NCBI RefSeq assembly: GCF_038443385.1
Contig: NZ_CP151726.1
Location: 620,001 to 684,000, forward strand
Source of the DNA: Stieleria varia
GTDB lineage: Bacteria > Planctomycetota > Planctomycetia > Pirellulales > Pirellulaceae
Direction of reading: 5' to 3'
Length of the DNA stretch: 64,000 bases
The notes under the pieces were generated by a model. That model saw nothing but the letters and a program-made list of their open reading frames with translations. It was not told the DNA's origin and made no database searches. Positions 1 to 8,893 of the stretch are shown piece after piece. How positions within the stretch are numbered: position 1 is the first letter of the stretch; every line of letters starts with the position of its first letter. The translations under genes and the position numbers were made by a program.

Positions 1-784
1 CGTGGGCGCGTAAATGTTCTGCGTCGCCGATCCCTGATCGCATCAAGATCGTAGGCGTGGCGATGGATCCGGCCGACAGGATCACGCGTTGGCGAGCATG
101 GATGACTTCGCCATCGACCAGACGTACGCCTGTGGCTTGGTCTCCAGTCAAGACCACTCGGTCGACTTGACCGCGGACGAGGTCGATCCGGCCATCACCC
201 AGTGGTTGGGCATCAAGCAGTTGCGCCGACGTCCAGCGTTTGCCAGAGCGGTTGAAACGCCGGTACAGCATCGGATGGTGGGGACCGGGATCGGCTTGCG
301 TGGCGGCTCGCTGAGCAACATCGAGAAAGCGTTGGCAGACCGCGCTGGTCCAACGGGGTGACTCGGGACCGATCCGTTGGGTCAAGACCTGGAATCGCTG
401 CTTCAGTCCCGACAGGCCTAGCCGATTTCCCGTCAAATCATCGATCATTTGAAAATCATGATCCGTGGGCGGAAACCAGATCATCGCGTTGATACGGGAG
501 CTGCCGCCGAGGCCTTTGCCACGGGGCCACTTCATCCTGCGTCCTGCCAGTTGTGGCGAGGAAGCCGTCTCATGCCCCCAGTCTTCCACGCTGCCTAGCA
601 GCCGAAGCCATCGATTGGGGCGAACCCGATCGATGTCCGGGGCGTCCGATGACTCCGGTTCGACGATTGTGACATGACGTCCACGTTCTGCCGCCGATCT
701 CGCCACCAAGCAACCTGCGGTCCCCCCGCCGACGATGACGATATCTGCAGACCGACCGTGGATTTGTTGGCTGTTTTGCGGCAC
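1..784 (-). CDS. GMC-family FAD oxidoreductase, C-terminus beyond window
   Basis: The frame runs off the left edge of the window, so only the N-terminal ~261 residues are seen. A GTG start at 784 follows an in-frame stop closely and places the FAD dinucleotide motif IVIVGGGTAGC about 15 residues in. GMC signature 1 (RGKGLGGSSRINAMIW) lies near residue 90 and signature 2 (SAGSIATPTILMRSGIG) close to the window edge. The family (choline dehydrogenase, glucose oxidase and relatives) oxidises alcohols with FAD; the substrate cannot be read from this part. No signal peptide is visible. It is divergent from the aminotransferase at 962. The GMC assignment is very secure; the exact start is less so. 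Confidence 0.9.
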   Translation of the reverse strand, partial: MPQNSQQIHGRSADIVIVGGGTAGCLVARSAAERGRHVTIVEPESSDAPDIDRVRPNRWLRLLGSVEDWGHETASSPQLAGRRMKWPRGKGLGGSSRINAMIWFPPTDHDFQMIDDLTGNRLGLSGLKQRFQVLTQRIGPESPRWTSAVCQRFLDVAQRAATQADPGPHHPMLYRRFNRSGKRWTSAQLLDAQPLGDGRIDLVRGQVDRVVLTGDQATGVRLVDGEVIHARQRVILSAGSIATPTILMRSGIGDAEHLRAH

Positions 785-961
785 GATAGGCGAATTGCGG
801 TTTGTGGATTACGATTCTGACCGAGCTGACGAGCCGAAAGGACGTCAAAATTGGTGTTTCAGCCTAACAGCCGTTCTAAAAACCGGCCGAGCCATGCTGA
901 ATACCCCGAGACAGCGAGCCGCTCAACAACTTCCCCCTCCCGCAACCCTTTTTAGATAGCC

Positions 962-2161
962 ATGGATCATCGATTCTCCGTCGTCCCCACCGCACCTCCC
1001 GATGCCATTTTGGGTTTGACCGACGCATTCAATGCGGACACGAATCCTAACAAGATGAACTTAAGCGTCGGTGTCTACAAGGACGCGACCGGACAGACAC
1101 CCGTTTTGCAGAGCGTCAAGGCTGCCGAACAAAAGCTGCTTTCCAACGAAAAGACCAAAGGCTATCTTTCGATCGGCGGTCTCCAGGACTACTGCGACCA
1201 CGTTCGCACGCTGGCCTTTGGCGATCAAGTCCCGGCCGAGCGTGTGGCGGTGTTGCAGACGCCCGGTGGCACCGGCGCATTGCGTGTCGCGGCCGACTTT
1301 CTCAAGACGCAGTTGCCCGGGGCCAAAGTATGGATTCCCACACCGACGTGGGACAATCACCGGGCCATCTTTGATGCCGCGTTGCTACCCAACGACGGCT
1401 ATCGATATCTCGCTGCCGATCGCACTTCGTTGGACCTCGACGCGATGGTCGCGGACTTGCGAGAGAAAGCATCGCCCGGTGACACCGTCTTGTTGCACGG
1501 TTGTTGCCACAATCCGACCGGCATCGATCCGACCGCCGAGCAGTGGAAAGTGATCGCCGACGTGATCGCTGAAAGACGACTGTTGCCGCTGATCGATTTT
1601 GCTTACCAAGGCTTTGGCGACGGACTGGAAGCCGATGCCGTGGGACTACGAACGGTGATGGATCGCGTCGACGAAGCCATGGTGTGTACTTCGTTCTCAA
1701 AGAATTTTGGGTTGTACAGTGAACGCGTCGGAGCCGTCTCGTTGGTCGCCGCCCAGGCGAGCGAAGCCGCAGCGGCCAACAGTCAGCTCAAGCGAATGGT
1801 TCGCACCAACTACAGCAACCCGCCTCGACACGGCGGCGCGATCGTGGCGACGATCCTGTCCGATCCCGAACTGACCGCCATCTGGAAATCCGAGTTGGAC
1901 ACGATGCGAAATCGGATCACCCAGTTGCGTCAACAGTTTGTCGAAACGATGAAGACCACCGGTGCCGGCCACGACTTTTCATTCCTGTTGCCTCAAAAAG
2001 GCATGTTCAGCTACAGCGGCCTGACACCGATGCAAGTCGACGAGCTGAAACAAAAGTATGGGATCTACATCGTCGGCAGCGGACGCATCAACGTCGCCGG
2101 AATGAGCGAGTCCAACATGCAGTCCTTGTGTGATGCGGTCGCGTCTGTCCTGGAAGGCTGA
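962..2161 (+). CDS. Class I aspartate/aromatic-amino-acid aminotransferase
   Basis: A 399-residue protein of the TyrB/AspC type, which uses pyridoxal phosphate to exchange amino groups between aspartate or aromatic amino acids and 2-oxoglutarate in the cytoplasm. The start fits the family (PPDAILGLTDAFNADTNPNK), followed by LSVGVYKD. The HNPTGIDPT motif is present and the Schiff-base lysine is K247 in SFSKNFGLYSERVG, followed by the phosphate-binding arginine. Length is that of the family (about 397). Sequence alone does not separate aspartate from aromatic specificity. The stop lies 13 bp before the start of the sulfotransferase, so the two may be co-transcribed, with no obvious metabolic link. 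Confidence 0.95.
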   Translation: MDHRFSVVPTAPPDAILGLTDAFNADTNPNKMNLSVGVYKDATGQTPVLQSVKAAEQKLLSNEKTKGYLSIGGLQDYCDHVRTLAFGDQVPAERVAVLQTPGGTGALRVAADFLKTQLPGAKVWIPTPTWDNHRAIFDAALLPNDGYRYLAADRTSLDLDAMVADLREKASPGDTVLLHGCCHNPTGIDPTAEQWKVIADVIAERRLLPLIDFAYQGFGDGLEADAVGLRTVMDRVDEAMVCTSFSKNFGLYSERVGAVSLVAAQASEAAAANSQLKRMVRTNYSNPPRHGGAIVATILSDPELTAIWKSELDTMRNRITQLRQQFVETMKTTGAGHDFSFLLPQKGMFSYSGLTPMQVDELKQKYGIYIVGSGRINVAGMSESNMQSLCDAVASVLEG

Positions 2162-2174
2162 GAGGCACACCGCC

Positions 2175-2921
2175 ATGGCATTGCCCGGTCTGCTCATCAT
2201 CGGCGCGCAAAAATGTGGCACGTCCACCTTGCATGCTTCGTTGGGCAGTCACCGACAAGTTTGCTTTCCGATGAATCCCGCCAACGGGAAAACCATCAAG
2301 GAGATGAACTACTTCGGCAACCTGTGGGACCGTGGACATGATTGGTACGCCAGTCACTATCAAGATGATTCGCGAATCGCCCTGGATTCAACGCCCAATT
2401 ACCTCTGCGATATCGAAGCCCACGAGCGGATGGCCCAGGTCCTGCCCGATGCACGACTGATCGTTTCGCTGCGAGATCCGATCGCCCGCGCCTACAGTCA
2501 GTTCAATCACTATTCCCAACACATCGAAGTCACCCGGACTTGGGATTGGCGTCGCCCTGGGGAATCGTTGGCGGCCAACATTCAAGCCGAGTTGGATGAG
2601 CCCAAACGACGGTGGTACGGATTGCTTGCACGTGGCTACTACGAACGGCAATTGCAACACCTGTTGAGTTTCTTTCCGCGAGAAAGAATTCACGTGATGA
2701 TCATGGAGCGATGGATTGCCGACCCTGATCGCTACTTTGACGAACTGCTGGCGTTTGCCGACCTAGAGCCGCAGGAACTTACCAAGAACGCCGTCCACAT
2801 GCGTGCCTACACCGTCGATCCGCTTGATCGAGATCTCGATCGACAACTGCGTGAGATCTATCGACCGCATAACGAACGCCTGTTTGAGTGGTTGGGCGAG
2901 TCGATCGACGAGTGGAACTGA
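2175..2921 (+). CDS. PAPS-dependent sulfotransferase domain protein
   Basis: A 248-residue protein. The 5'-phosphosulfate loop GAQKCGTSTL lies at about residues 9-18 and the 3'-phosphate-binding segment RLIVSLRDPIARAYSQF near residues 95-110. The pattern is that of Golgi/heparan-type sulfotransferases (LDSTPNYLCD, then a region ending in YxPHNERLFEWLG). Such enzymes move sulfate from PAPS to hydroxyl or amino groups, often on glycans; planctomycetes carry many and live among sulfated algal polysaccharides. An earlier in-frame ATG at 2130 would overlap the aminotransferase, so I take ATG 2175, which puts the PAPS loop at the usual distance. The acceptor is unknown. Confidence 0.9.
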   Translation: MALPGLLIIGAQKCGTSTLHASLGSHRQVCFPMNPANGKTIKEMNYFGNLWDRGHDWYASHYQDDSRIALDSTPNYLCDIEAHERMAQVLPDARLIVSLRDPIARAYSQFNHYSQHIEVTRTWDWRRPGESLAANIQAELDEPKRRWYGLLARGYYERQLQHLLSFFPRERIHVMIMERWIADPDRYFDELLAFADLEPQELTKNAVHMRAYTVDPLDRDLDRQLREIYRPHNERLFEWLGESIDEWN

Positions 2922-2977
2922 TCCGCGGTGACGCTGAGTCAAAACCTCAACGATGCGTTGGGGGCATGTCGATGGAC

Positions 2978-3301
2978 TCACTCGGCGTGGTGCAGCATGC
3001 GTTCCAGGCGATCGAGAATCGACACCATTTGGTTCCATTCCGAGACGGCCTCCAGTGTGGGGACGGTGCTGGCGTCGGTACGATCGTAACCACGCTCGCT
3101 CACCATGACCTTGGCCGACAAAACCGCGACACCGCGAGAAGCAACGTCTTCGCTTTTTCGCGTCGGAGCAAGATGTGTATCGTCGTCGATCGGCAGGACT
3201 TGCTGCATCGCTTGGTGCACGGCCCACAATGCCGCTTTGCGAGGCGATTGGGCTTGGACGATGGTGCGAAGGGTTCCGGATTGAACGTAGTACTTGGTCA
3301 T
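2978..3301 (-). CDS. Small hypothetical protein, 107 aa
   Basis: Predicted cytoplasmic protein with no membrane segment or signal peptide. It begins MTKYYVQSGTLRTIVQAQ, with a tract rich in alanine and glutamine (SPRKAALWAVHQAMQQVLP) that suggests a beta-hairpin followed by a helix, and it ends in a leucine/glutamate-rich helix (VSILDRLERMLHHAE). The pattern is that of small uncharacterised planctomycete proteins, but I do not recognise a named family. It is convergent with the sulfotransferase gene (56 bp apart). The compact, well-formed frame with an ATG supports a real gene. No function assigned. Confidence 0.65.
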   Translation of the reverse strand: MTKYYVQSGTLRTIVQAQSPRKAALWAVHQAMQQVLPIDDDTHLAPTRKSEDVASRGVAVLSAKVMVSERGYDRTDASTVPTLEAVSEWNQMVSILDRLERMLHHAE

Positions 3302-3415
3302 GATCGTGGCCTGTGTGTTTGGTGTGAAGTGTTCTCGATGCGAACTGCCTCGGGAACACCTCTCTCATCGCAACGTGCGATGACACCATCGGTCACGGTG
3401 TGAATTCAGCTAGCC

Positions 3416-3604
3416 CGAATTATTCAAGCGACTCACGACAAAATTCGCAACACGTTTGCACGAAACGGTTTACGCGGATTGGCACGAAAACAGGCTGCGC
3501 ATATCAGCCGCCACGCGATAGCGTCCGGTTCTCACGCCTGTAATCGGGAACCGGACGCTATCGCGTGCCGGCTAATGAATAATCCGGGCTAGTGCATCGT
3601 CCAG
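3416..3604. repeat. Composite dispersed extragenic repeat with large hairpin
   Basis: Non-coding. A long inverted repeat has arms around ACGCGATAGCGTCCGG (about 3511-3530) and CCGGACGCTATCGCGT (about 3551-3566), preceded by TTGCACGAAACGGTTTACG and followed by AGTGCATCGTCCAGTCTT. The same order of blocks occurs in inverted orientation at 32880-33052, so this is a mobile or amplified repeat family and not a local hairpin. The 3302-3961 gap contains no credible gene. Confidence 0.7.
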
Positions 3605-3629
3605 TCTTAGAACGTGGGTTCAGTAGATG

Positions 3630-3689
3630 AGCCGTTTTGGCGTTAGCCACGGTTTTCGTGACACAACCGTGGCTAACGCCAAAACGGCT
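3630..3689. repeat. Perfect 25-bp inverted repeat
   Basis: The left arm (3630-3654) and right arm (3665-3689) contain TTTTGGCGTTAGCCACGG and its complement with a 10-bp loop. This would be a very strong hairpin in DNA or RNA. The pair is bracketed by inverted copies of a GATGCACTAG/CTAGTGCATC sequence at about 3592 and 3712, which suggests an insertion or fold-back module. Confidence 0.75.
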
Positions 3690-3720
3690 AACCCCTAAAT
3701 CAAGACCGGATGATGCACTA

Positions 3721-3835
3721 GTGGCCTGGGACATCTTATCTTTAGGGTAGTGGATCTTGTTAAAGATCCTGTAGCGGTGGGATCTTTAACAAGATCCACT
3801 ACGACAAACGCTAACTTCTAGCTGTCCCAGACTAC
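3721..3835. repeat. Nested inverted repeat
   Basis: The inner arms are 3749-3768 (AGTGGATCTTGTTAAAGATC) and 3781-3800, and the outer arms GGCCTGGGACA (from about 3723) and TGTCCCAGACTA (from 3823). Together they form a cruciform-like structure between the small ORF at 2978 and the AAA ATPase gene. No promoter or gene was recognised inside it. Confidence 0.7.
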
Positions 3836-3961
3836 TTGGTATCTGCAAGACCCGGCCGCTCACGCGTCACGGCTCACGGCGTTTGACAGCGTCGTCCGTT
3901 TGGATACGTTGAGCTGGTTGGCGCTGAACGCCACTGCCCGTGAAACGGGTGTGAAACTCGC

Positions 3962-5788
3962 TCAATCTTCCTTGGTGGGTCCGTCCACGCGTTCATCCAC
4001 GGGGGCTTCAGCTTTCGCCTCTGTGGGTTCATCGGGCGCGTCCGGTTCGGGCAATTCGATGACCGGTTCGCCGAAATCGGCAAAGAACGTTTTGCCGCAT
4101 GCTTCGCATTTCACTTCCGTTCCCAGCAACTGATCATCGATCACTTGCGGGATGCCGTCGCAGTAGACGCGGACTTTTCCGCTTTGCGCCGCCATCGCCT
4201 TGAGGTGTGCCTCGGCGACACCGGCGACTTCGATGTCCTCGGGCTCCAGTGTCGTCAGCAACTCTCGCGTGACTTCGCTCATCGATGCCAAGCGGTTGGC
4301 CAAATGGCGGACGCTGCGTTCAAAGCTGTTTCGCGATGCACGGCCGTTTCCGAAATGTCGGTCACGCGTTGCGTAGAGATAAGTGAATCCGCGAAGCAAG
4401 CGACGACGTGTTTCGGTGGGCAGCGTGTACTTGGCTTTCTTGGCCATCAATTCAAAGATCTTGCAGAGGGCGTCGGGCGAGTAGTCTTCGAACTGCATCG
4501 TGGTGCCGACTCGACTGCTCAATCCGGGGTTGCTCCGAATCATGGCTCGCATCTCGTTGGGATAGCCGGCCAGGATCACGACCAATCGATCTCGTTGATC
4601 TTCCATGCGTTTGAGCAAGGTTTGAATGGCCTCTCGTCCGTATTGGTCCTGGCCGTTCTCGTCGATCATCGTGTAGGCTTCATCGATAAACAAAACGCCG
4701 TCAAGCGCTTCGTCGATCTTGGCGTTGGTCTTGGGACCGGTTTGCCCGGCATACTCCGCGACCAATCCACTGCGATCGGTTTCGACGAGGTGACCTTTGC
4801 TCAAGATTCCCAGGGCGCCGTAGATTTCGGCGATGATCCGGGCGACAGTCGTTTTGCCCGTGCCGGGATTCCCGATGAACGCCATGTGCAGACTCGGACG
4901 CGTGGTGGGCAAGCCCATCTCCTCACGCTTGCGTTCCATCTTGAGAAAGTTGGTCAGCGTTTCGATTTGGTTCTTGATGTTGTCCAATCCGATCAAGCGA
5001 TCCAGTTTTGCGCGGGCATCAGCCAAGCGTTCTTCCGGAGTCCGGTTGTCTTCCACCGGTGCGTCCGAATTGGACTCGGGCGTTGTTTCCGGTTTAGGCC
5101 GGTTGGCCGATCCACCGGGGCCGGCTATGGGGGTCGGCTTTTCAGCGGCGGTCGGGCCGACGCCCTCGCGTAACCGCTTGGCTTCGTTTCTCAGCCATGC
5201 GATCGCGTCGCGCGCATTCTCTGTGTCGGCGTCCGTTTGCAGGGTTTCCGGCGCACGACCACGGGCTTCGTCAAAGTGCCGTTTCATTCGCTGGATATTC
5301 TCGTTGTCGGCGGCCGAGACGTTGCCGTCGACCGCCGTCAACAGGTTTGCCATCCGCATCGCCAGGGTTTCCAATTGACCCCAAGATGCGCGCAAGTCGG
5401 GCAACTCGACGAAAGGACGGATGAGTTCGTCCCATTGAAAGTCGTTGGACGCGGTGATCAGCCAATCGACGGCTTCGTGCAACTGGCTGCCCATGACCGA
5501 TTTTCCCCAGATGTGTTCCAACAACACGCGTCCGAGCTGACGCTGTTCCATGTTGCGACTGCTGGCCGAGGGCACCGCCGCGGCGAACACCTTCATCAAG
5601 AACCCTTGATGCAAATCGTCCATCTGGTCCGCGATCGAAACGGCTTCGTCGTTGTCACTGCCGGCCAGCCAACCATAAGAGCCGCGGACGAGCTTGCCGC
5701 TTTCAATGTACAGTTGGCGCGTCTCCTGCAGTGCTTCGCGATACAGTCGAATCGACTCGATGATTCTGTCGTCAGAATTATTCGTCAT
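3962..5788 (-). CDS. CbxX/CfqX-type AAA+ ATPase with C-terminal cysteine cluster
   Basis: A 608-residue protein. Residues 1-205 form an N-terminal helical domain I do not recognise, and about 206-250 is a Pro/Glu-rich linker. The AAA+ core starts near 255 with LDRLIGLDNIKNQI. Walker A is GNPGTGKT (306-313), Walker B VLFIDE (365-370), and the AYxMID element and the MEDQRDRLVVILAGY sensor-1 strand follow. The core matches the CbxX/CfqX (Rubisco-activase-like) and type VII EccA class, remodelling ATPases with diverse clients. A CxxC at about 561-564 (VKCEACGKTFF) plus a nearby Cys may bind zinc. The gene overlaps the upstream hydrolase gene by 11 bp, so the two are probably co-transcribed. The client is unknown. 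Confidence 0.85.
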   Translation of the reverse strand: MTNNSDDRIIESIRLYREALQETRQLYIESGKLVRGSYGWLAGSDNDEAVSIADQMDDLHQGFLMKVFAAAVPSASSRNMEQRQLGRVLLEHIWGKSVMGSQLHEAVDWLITASNDFQWDELIRPFVELPDLRASWGQLETLAMRMANLLTAVDGNVSAADNENIQRMKRHFDEARGRAPETLQTDADTENARDAIAWLRNEAKRLREGVGPTAAEKPTPIAGPGGSANRPKPETTPESNSDAPVEDNRTPEERLADARAKLDRLIGLDNIKNQIETLTNFLKMERKREEMGLPTTRPSLHMAFIGNPGTGKTTVARIIAEIYGALGILSKGHLVETDRSGLVAEYAGQTGPKTNAKIDEALDGVLFIDEAYTMIDENGQDQYGREAIQTLLKRMEDQRDRLVVILAGYPNEMRAMIRSNPGLSSRVGTTMQFEDYSPDALCKIFELMAKKAKYTLPTETRRRLLRGFTYLYATRDRHFGNGRASRNSFERSVRHLANRLASMSEVTRELLTTLEPEDIEVAGVAEAHLKAMAAQSGKVRVYCDGIPQVIDDQLLGTEVKCEACGKTFFADFGEPVIELPEPDAPDEPTEAKAEAPVDERVDGPTKED

Positions 5789-6704
5789 GGGGGCTGCCGT
5801 GGGTGTGTTCAGGTCGCTGGTCGCCGGAAAAAATGAATTCGGGCTTGTTTGTCAGGTCGGTGCTCAACATGGTTGGGCACCAATAACGCTCGATGTGCTG
5901 AGCGACCAGACGATTTCCATCAAAGTGATTAACGTACGGACTCATGGCCGAGTTGTACATCGTATCTGTCATGTCTCGCATCAGAACGACATTGAGGTTT
6001 TGATAGACCAGTTGGCGAATGGAGAACGGTCTGCCCAAGACGCACATGTTGGTGTGAACGCCGGTGACGATGACGTTCTTGATTCCGCGGGCGACCATCA
6101 AATCGTAGGCTTTGGTGGAGTCCGTGATCGCGTCACCCTCTTTGATGTCGATCGCAGCGATCTGCCGGGTCCAAGCGGTGTAGTTTTTGCACGGCGGATT
6201 GCAATCGCAGCCTCCGTCGGAATCATCGATCGGCAAAGGCGGCTCTCGTTTGGAATCAAGATGACACCAGCCTTTCAGCTCCACGACGCTCTTGGCTTGC
6301 GGCGCGTCGGTCGCCAAACGAACCATCGGTGTATCGCGATAGAAATCCACACAACTGCTGGGGCAGTGAATGACCAGCACTCCGCGGTCACGGGCGGCGT
6401 GCAGGACTTCGTTGAGCCGCGGTGCCATTTCAGCGACCCGCGCCGTCGCGCCCCGGCACCAATGTTTGTCCCACATGTCGCAAACGACAATCGCGGTCTC
6501 GGAGGCTTGCCATGCCAACTCACGGATTTGTGAGCGACGGCGTCCCCGATCGATGTCCGCTGGTGCTTGTTCGCCAACGAGTTGCGAGCGGGCATGAATG
6601 ACCAATGAGGCGTCGTCTCGCGGTTCCTGTGGACTGGCTTGCTGCGCCTTGGCGATGGATGAAATCAAGACGACGACGAGCATCAGAGTGGTCGGTCGAA
6701 GCAT
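5778..6704 (-). CDS. Exported isochorismatase-like cysteine hydrolase
   Basis: A 308-residue protein. A signal peptide (LMLVVVLISSIAKAQQ) covers residues 1-22, so export is predicted. The isochorismatase fold is shown by the Asp in IVVCDMWDKHWC, the later lysine, and the nucleophile cysteine in VIVTGVHTNMCVLGRP, preceded by the usual cis-peptide region. Relatives hydrolyse amides such as nicotinamide, N-carbamoylsarcosine or ureidoacrylate. Planctomycetes have many secreted versions whose substrates are unknown. The insert around residues 150-175 is cysteine-rich (GGCDCNPPCKNYTAW) and is unusual for cytoplasmic members. The gene lies upstream of, and slightly overlaps, the AAA ATPase gene. 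Confidence 0.85.
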   Translation of the reverse strand: MLRPTTLMLVVVLISSIAKAQQASPQEPRDDASLVIHARSQLVGEQAPADIDRGRRRSQIRELAWQASETAIVVCDMWDKHWCRGATARVAEMAPRLNEVLHAARDRGVLVIHCPSSCVDFYRDTPMVRLATDAPQAKSVVELKGWCHLDSKREPPLPIDDSDGGCDCNPPCKNYTAWTRQIAAIDIKEGDAITDSTKAYDLMVARGIKNVIVTGVHTNMCVLGRPFSIRQLVYQNLNVVLMRDMTDTMYNSAMSPYVNHFDGNRLVAQHIERYWCPTMLSTDLTNKPEFIFSGDQRPEHTHGSPHDE

Positions 6705-6801
6705 GTAGGGGGCTCCTCGATGTGGCGATGGATACGGAGATTCAATTTAGCGATGCCGAATTCCTGGCGAGCGTCTGCTGGGTGAAAGTTGCTCCGAAAA
6801 C

Positions 6802-6831
6802 AAAAAAACTCCGACCTCAAGAGGCCGGAGT
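6802..6831 (-). terminator. Rho-independent terminator for the Gfo/Idh gene
   Basis: Read on the minus strand, an 11-bp stem (ACTCCGGCCTC with its complement, one G-U type pair) is followed at once by a run of seven T. It lies about 80 bp after the stop of the oxidoreductase gene at 6911-8227, with one copy of the dispersed palindrome in between. This is the clearest intrinsic terminator in the window. Confidence 0.8.
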
Positions 6832-6845
6832 CAGGGTGCTTTCTT

Positions 6846-6906
6846 GTACGTCAGGCTTTCCAGCCTGACCTGCGGTTCTCATGTCAGCCTGGAAAGGCTG
6901 ACGTAC
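6846..6906. repeat. Dispersed palindrome, inverted pair (GTACGTCAGGCT family)
   Basis: Two units face each other: GTACGTCAGGCTTTCCAGCC and, in reverse, GGAAAGGCTGACGTAC. Each unit is itself a short palindrome (TCAGGCT...AGCCTGA). The family recurs at 32052-32153 and 39368-39429 at gene 3' ends and also inside CRISPR spacers. The position just past a stop codon is typical of REP-like extragenic palindromes. Confidence 0.85.
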
Positions 6907-6910
6907 GGGA

Positions 6911-8227
6911 TCAGGCGAACGGGTTGTACTCGCCGGGCACGGGCACGGGGTACTTGCCATCGGGGCCGGGCATGGCGCTCGGTGGCGGGTCGGAGTCGAT
7001 GGTGTACTCGTCGATTCCTGGGCACAGGTCCTTGCCCTTTTCCATCAGCTCGTCCCATTTGATGACCTTGCCGCTGTAGCAAGCTTCGCGACCCAGGATC
7101 GCGGTGAAGGTCGAGTGCGCGCCGTACTCGCCTTCGTTATAGATCTCGCCACGCATCAGGGCAGCGATCAGGTCGTGCTGTTCCTGTTGGTGTCCTTGTT
7201 GACGACCTTTCCTGCCGAACTCGAATGGGTTTTCGCCTTGGATCGATCCCGATGGGTCGGCGGTGCCCTTGGTGCCGTGCGCGAACTCGGCGACATGATT
7301 CCAGGCGTTCTTCAGGTGACGTCCTTGGCTGAACATCTTGGTACCGTCGGCAAACGTGTACTCACAGAACGTGTGATCAAAGATCTGTGACTTCGTCGCA
7401 TCGCCGCCTTCACGAAGTCCACGTCCGCCCATGCCGTTGCACTCGACGGGATACTCGCCTTTGACCCAGCAACCGACGTCCAAGTTGTGAATGTGTTGTT
7501 CACAGATTTGGTCGCCCGAGAGCCAGTTGAAGTGGTACCAGTTGTTGGTTTGGAACGCCATTTCGGTTTGGTCTTCGGTGCGATTGCGATACCAAATGCC
7601 GCCACCGTTCCAGTAAACACGTTGGCAGATGACATCGCCGATGGCACCATCGTGAATCCGCTGCACGGTTTCCTTGTATTGGGCTTCGTGACGACGTTGC
7701 AGGCCGATTCCGACCATCAGGTTCTTTTTCTTGGATTCGGCAACGGCATCGAGCACACGGCGAACACCTGGGGCGTCCGACGCAACGGGTTTTTCCATGA
7801 AGATGTGCTTGCCCTTGGCGACCGCGTACTCGAACTGTTGCGGTTTGAACCCGGGTGGTGTTGCGATGATGACCAGATCCAGATCGTCTACGGCATCAAT
7901 GGCCTGTTTGTAGGCGTCAAAGCCGCTGAAGATTCGGTCGGCGGGCACATCGACCTTGTCCGGGTTGGCTTTGGACAGGTTGCTGACCGCATCGGATGCT
8001 TTCTTATGGAAAGCATCGGCCACGGCAACCAGCTTGGTGTTACCCTCGGTCTTGAAGATATTCTGCGAAGCACCTTGACCACGTCCACCACAACCGACCA
8101 GAGCGAACTTGATTTGGTCGCTGCCTTGGGCGTGAGCGGTTCTTGCTATGGTGCTCGACAGGGCAGCCACGCCAGCGGCGGCCGTCGTTGATTTGAGAAA
8201 ATTTCGGCGATTGGAATTGTTTTCCAT
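6911..8227 (-). CDS. Tat-exported Gfo/Idh/MocA family oxidoreductase
   Basis: A 438-residue protein. A twin-arginine signal (NRRNFLKSTTAAAGVAAL) precedes a Rossmann fold starting IKFALVGCGGRGQG at about residue 39, with the sugar-oxidoreductase motif FMEKPVA near residue 146. The family uses tightly bound or soluble NAD(P) to oxidise or reduce sugars, inositols and related compounds. Tat-exported members are strongly expanded in planctomycetes and are thought to act on glycans outside the cytoplasm. The gene stands alone between divergent or unrelated genes and has its own terminator at 6802-6831. The substrate is unknown. Confidence 0.93.
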   Translation of the reverse strand: MENNSNRRNFLKSTTAAAGVAALSSTIARTAHAQGSDQIKFALVGCGGRGQGASQNIFKTEGNTKLVAVADAFHKKASDAVSNLSKANPDKVDVPADRIFSGFDAYKQAIDAVDDLDLVIIATPPGFKPQQFEYAVAKGKHIFMEKPVASDAPGVRRVLDAVAESKKKNLMVGIGLQRRHEAQYKETVQRIHDGAIGDVICQRVYWNGGGIWYRNRTEDQTEMAFQTNNWYHFNWLSGDQICEQHIHNLDVGCWVKGEYPVECNGMGGRGLREGGDATKSQIFDHTFCEYTFADGTKMFSQGRHLKNAWNHVAEFAHGTKGTADPSGSIQGENPFEFGRKGRQQGHQQEQHDLIAALMRGEIYNEGEYGAHSTFTAILGREACYSGKVIKWDELMEKGKDLCPGIDEYTIDSDPPPSAMPGPDGKYPVPVPGEYNPFA

Positions 8228-8416
8228 CGATGATGTCCTGATACAAAGGAGAGACGTTGGAGAGGGAAATCAGATTTGCCGCATTGTACTGTAAAAACCC
8301 GCCAACGGGTCGAGGGCTTTCCCTGTAGCGGCGGTGAGGGCGTCTTTTTTACCCGCTTTTCGCCGCCCCGAATCCCGTGCGACCATTTTTCCGCCCGATC
8401 AAGTACGAGTGATGCG

Positions 8417-8773
8417 ATGTCCGATGATTCTGAACGCCTCCTGCCAAGCGACCCAGCAGGACGCCCCGACAACAACGCCCCCCGAAAATCGATCCCGCTG
8501 GGGGGCGGTCCGGTGCCAGCCGAAGCTGTTCCCGCGTTTGGCTGCGTCGTTTATGTCAGTCGTCGAGACGGTCGGGTCCAAGCCAGGGTTGCCAATCTCG
8601 CCGGGATCGCGGTCGATGCGGAGAGCGAGCGGTCCGCCTTGGGGCAGGTTGTCCGGCTCTTCAAAGCCTCGGTCGTGGATCACCTCGCCGACGGTGGCTC
8701 GATTCCCTGGGTCGATCCGCCCGCAACGATGCGGCCGGAGGAGCAAAAGCGTTTCTTGCCGGTCCATCTTTAA
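8417..8773 (+). CDS. Small hypothetical protein, 118 aa
   Basis: Start chosen at ATG 8417; the frame stays open upstream to 8276, but that stretch lacks coding character. Residues 1-40 are Pro/Asp-rich and probably disordered. About 42-118 looks like a small folded domain (FGCVVYVSRRDGRVQARVA, then AALGQVVRLFK-like helix and WVDPPATMRPEEQKRFLPVH). No membrane segment or catalytic motif is visible. The beta-then-helix pattern resembles small HicB-like or type II partner folds, but this resemblance is too weak to name it. It is transcribed towards the TMTC-like gene at 8894. Confidence 0.6.
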   Translation: MSDDSERLLPSDPAGRPDNNAPRKSIPLGGGPVPAEAVPAFGCVVYVSRRDGRVQARVANLAGIAVDAESERSALGQVVRLFKASVVDHLADGGSIPWVDPPATMRPEEQKRFLPVHL

Positions 8774-8893
8774 CTGATCTTCATGGTCGTGCGGTAGACT
8801 CTGAGATTCGATGAGGCCCTTCACCAAAGTCCGGTCGGTCCTCAAGTTCTGACCGTCCACTCTTGATCTCTCACGTCCACTCACGATCCCTGC

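Noticed and set aside
4145-5173. 342-aa plus-strand frame opposite the AAA ATPase
   Set aside because: Antisense shadow of a gene with clear Walker motifs; its sequence has no family features.
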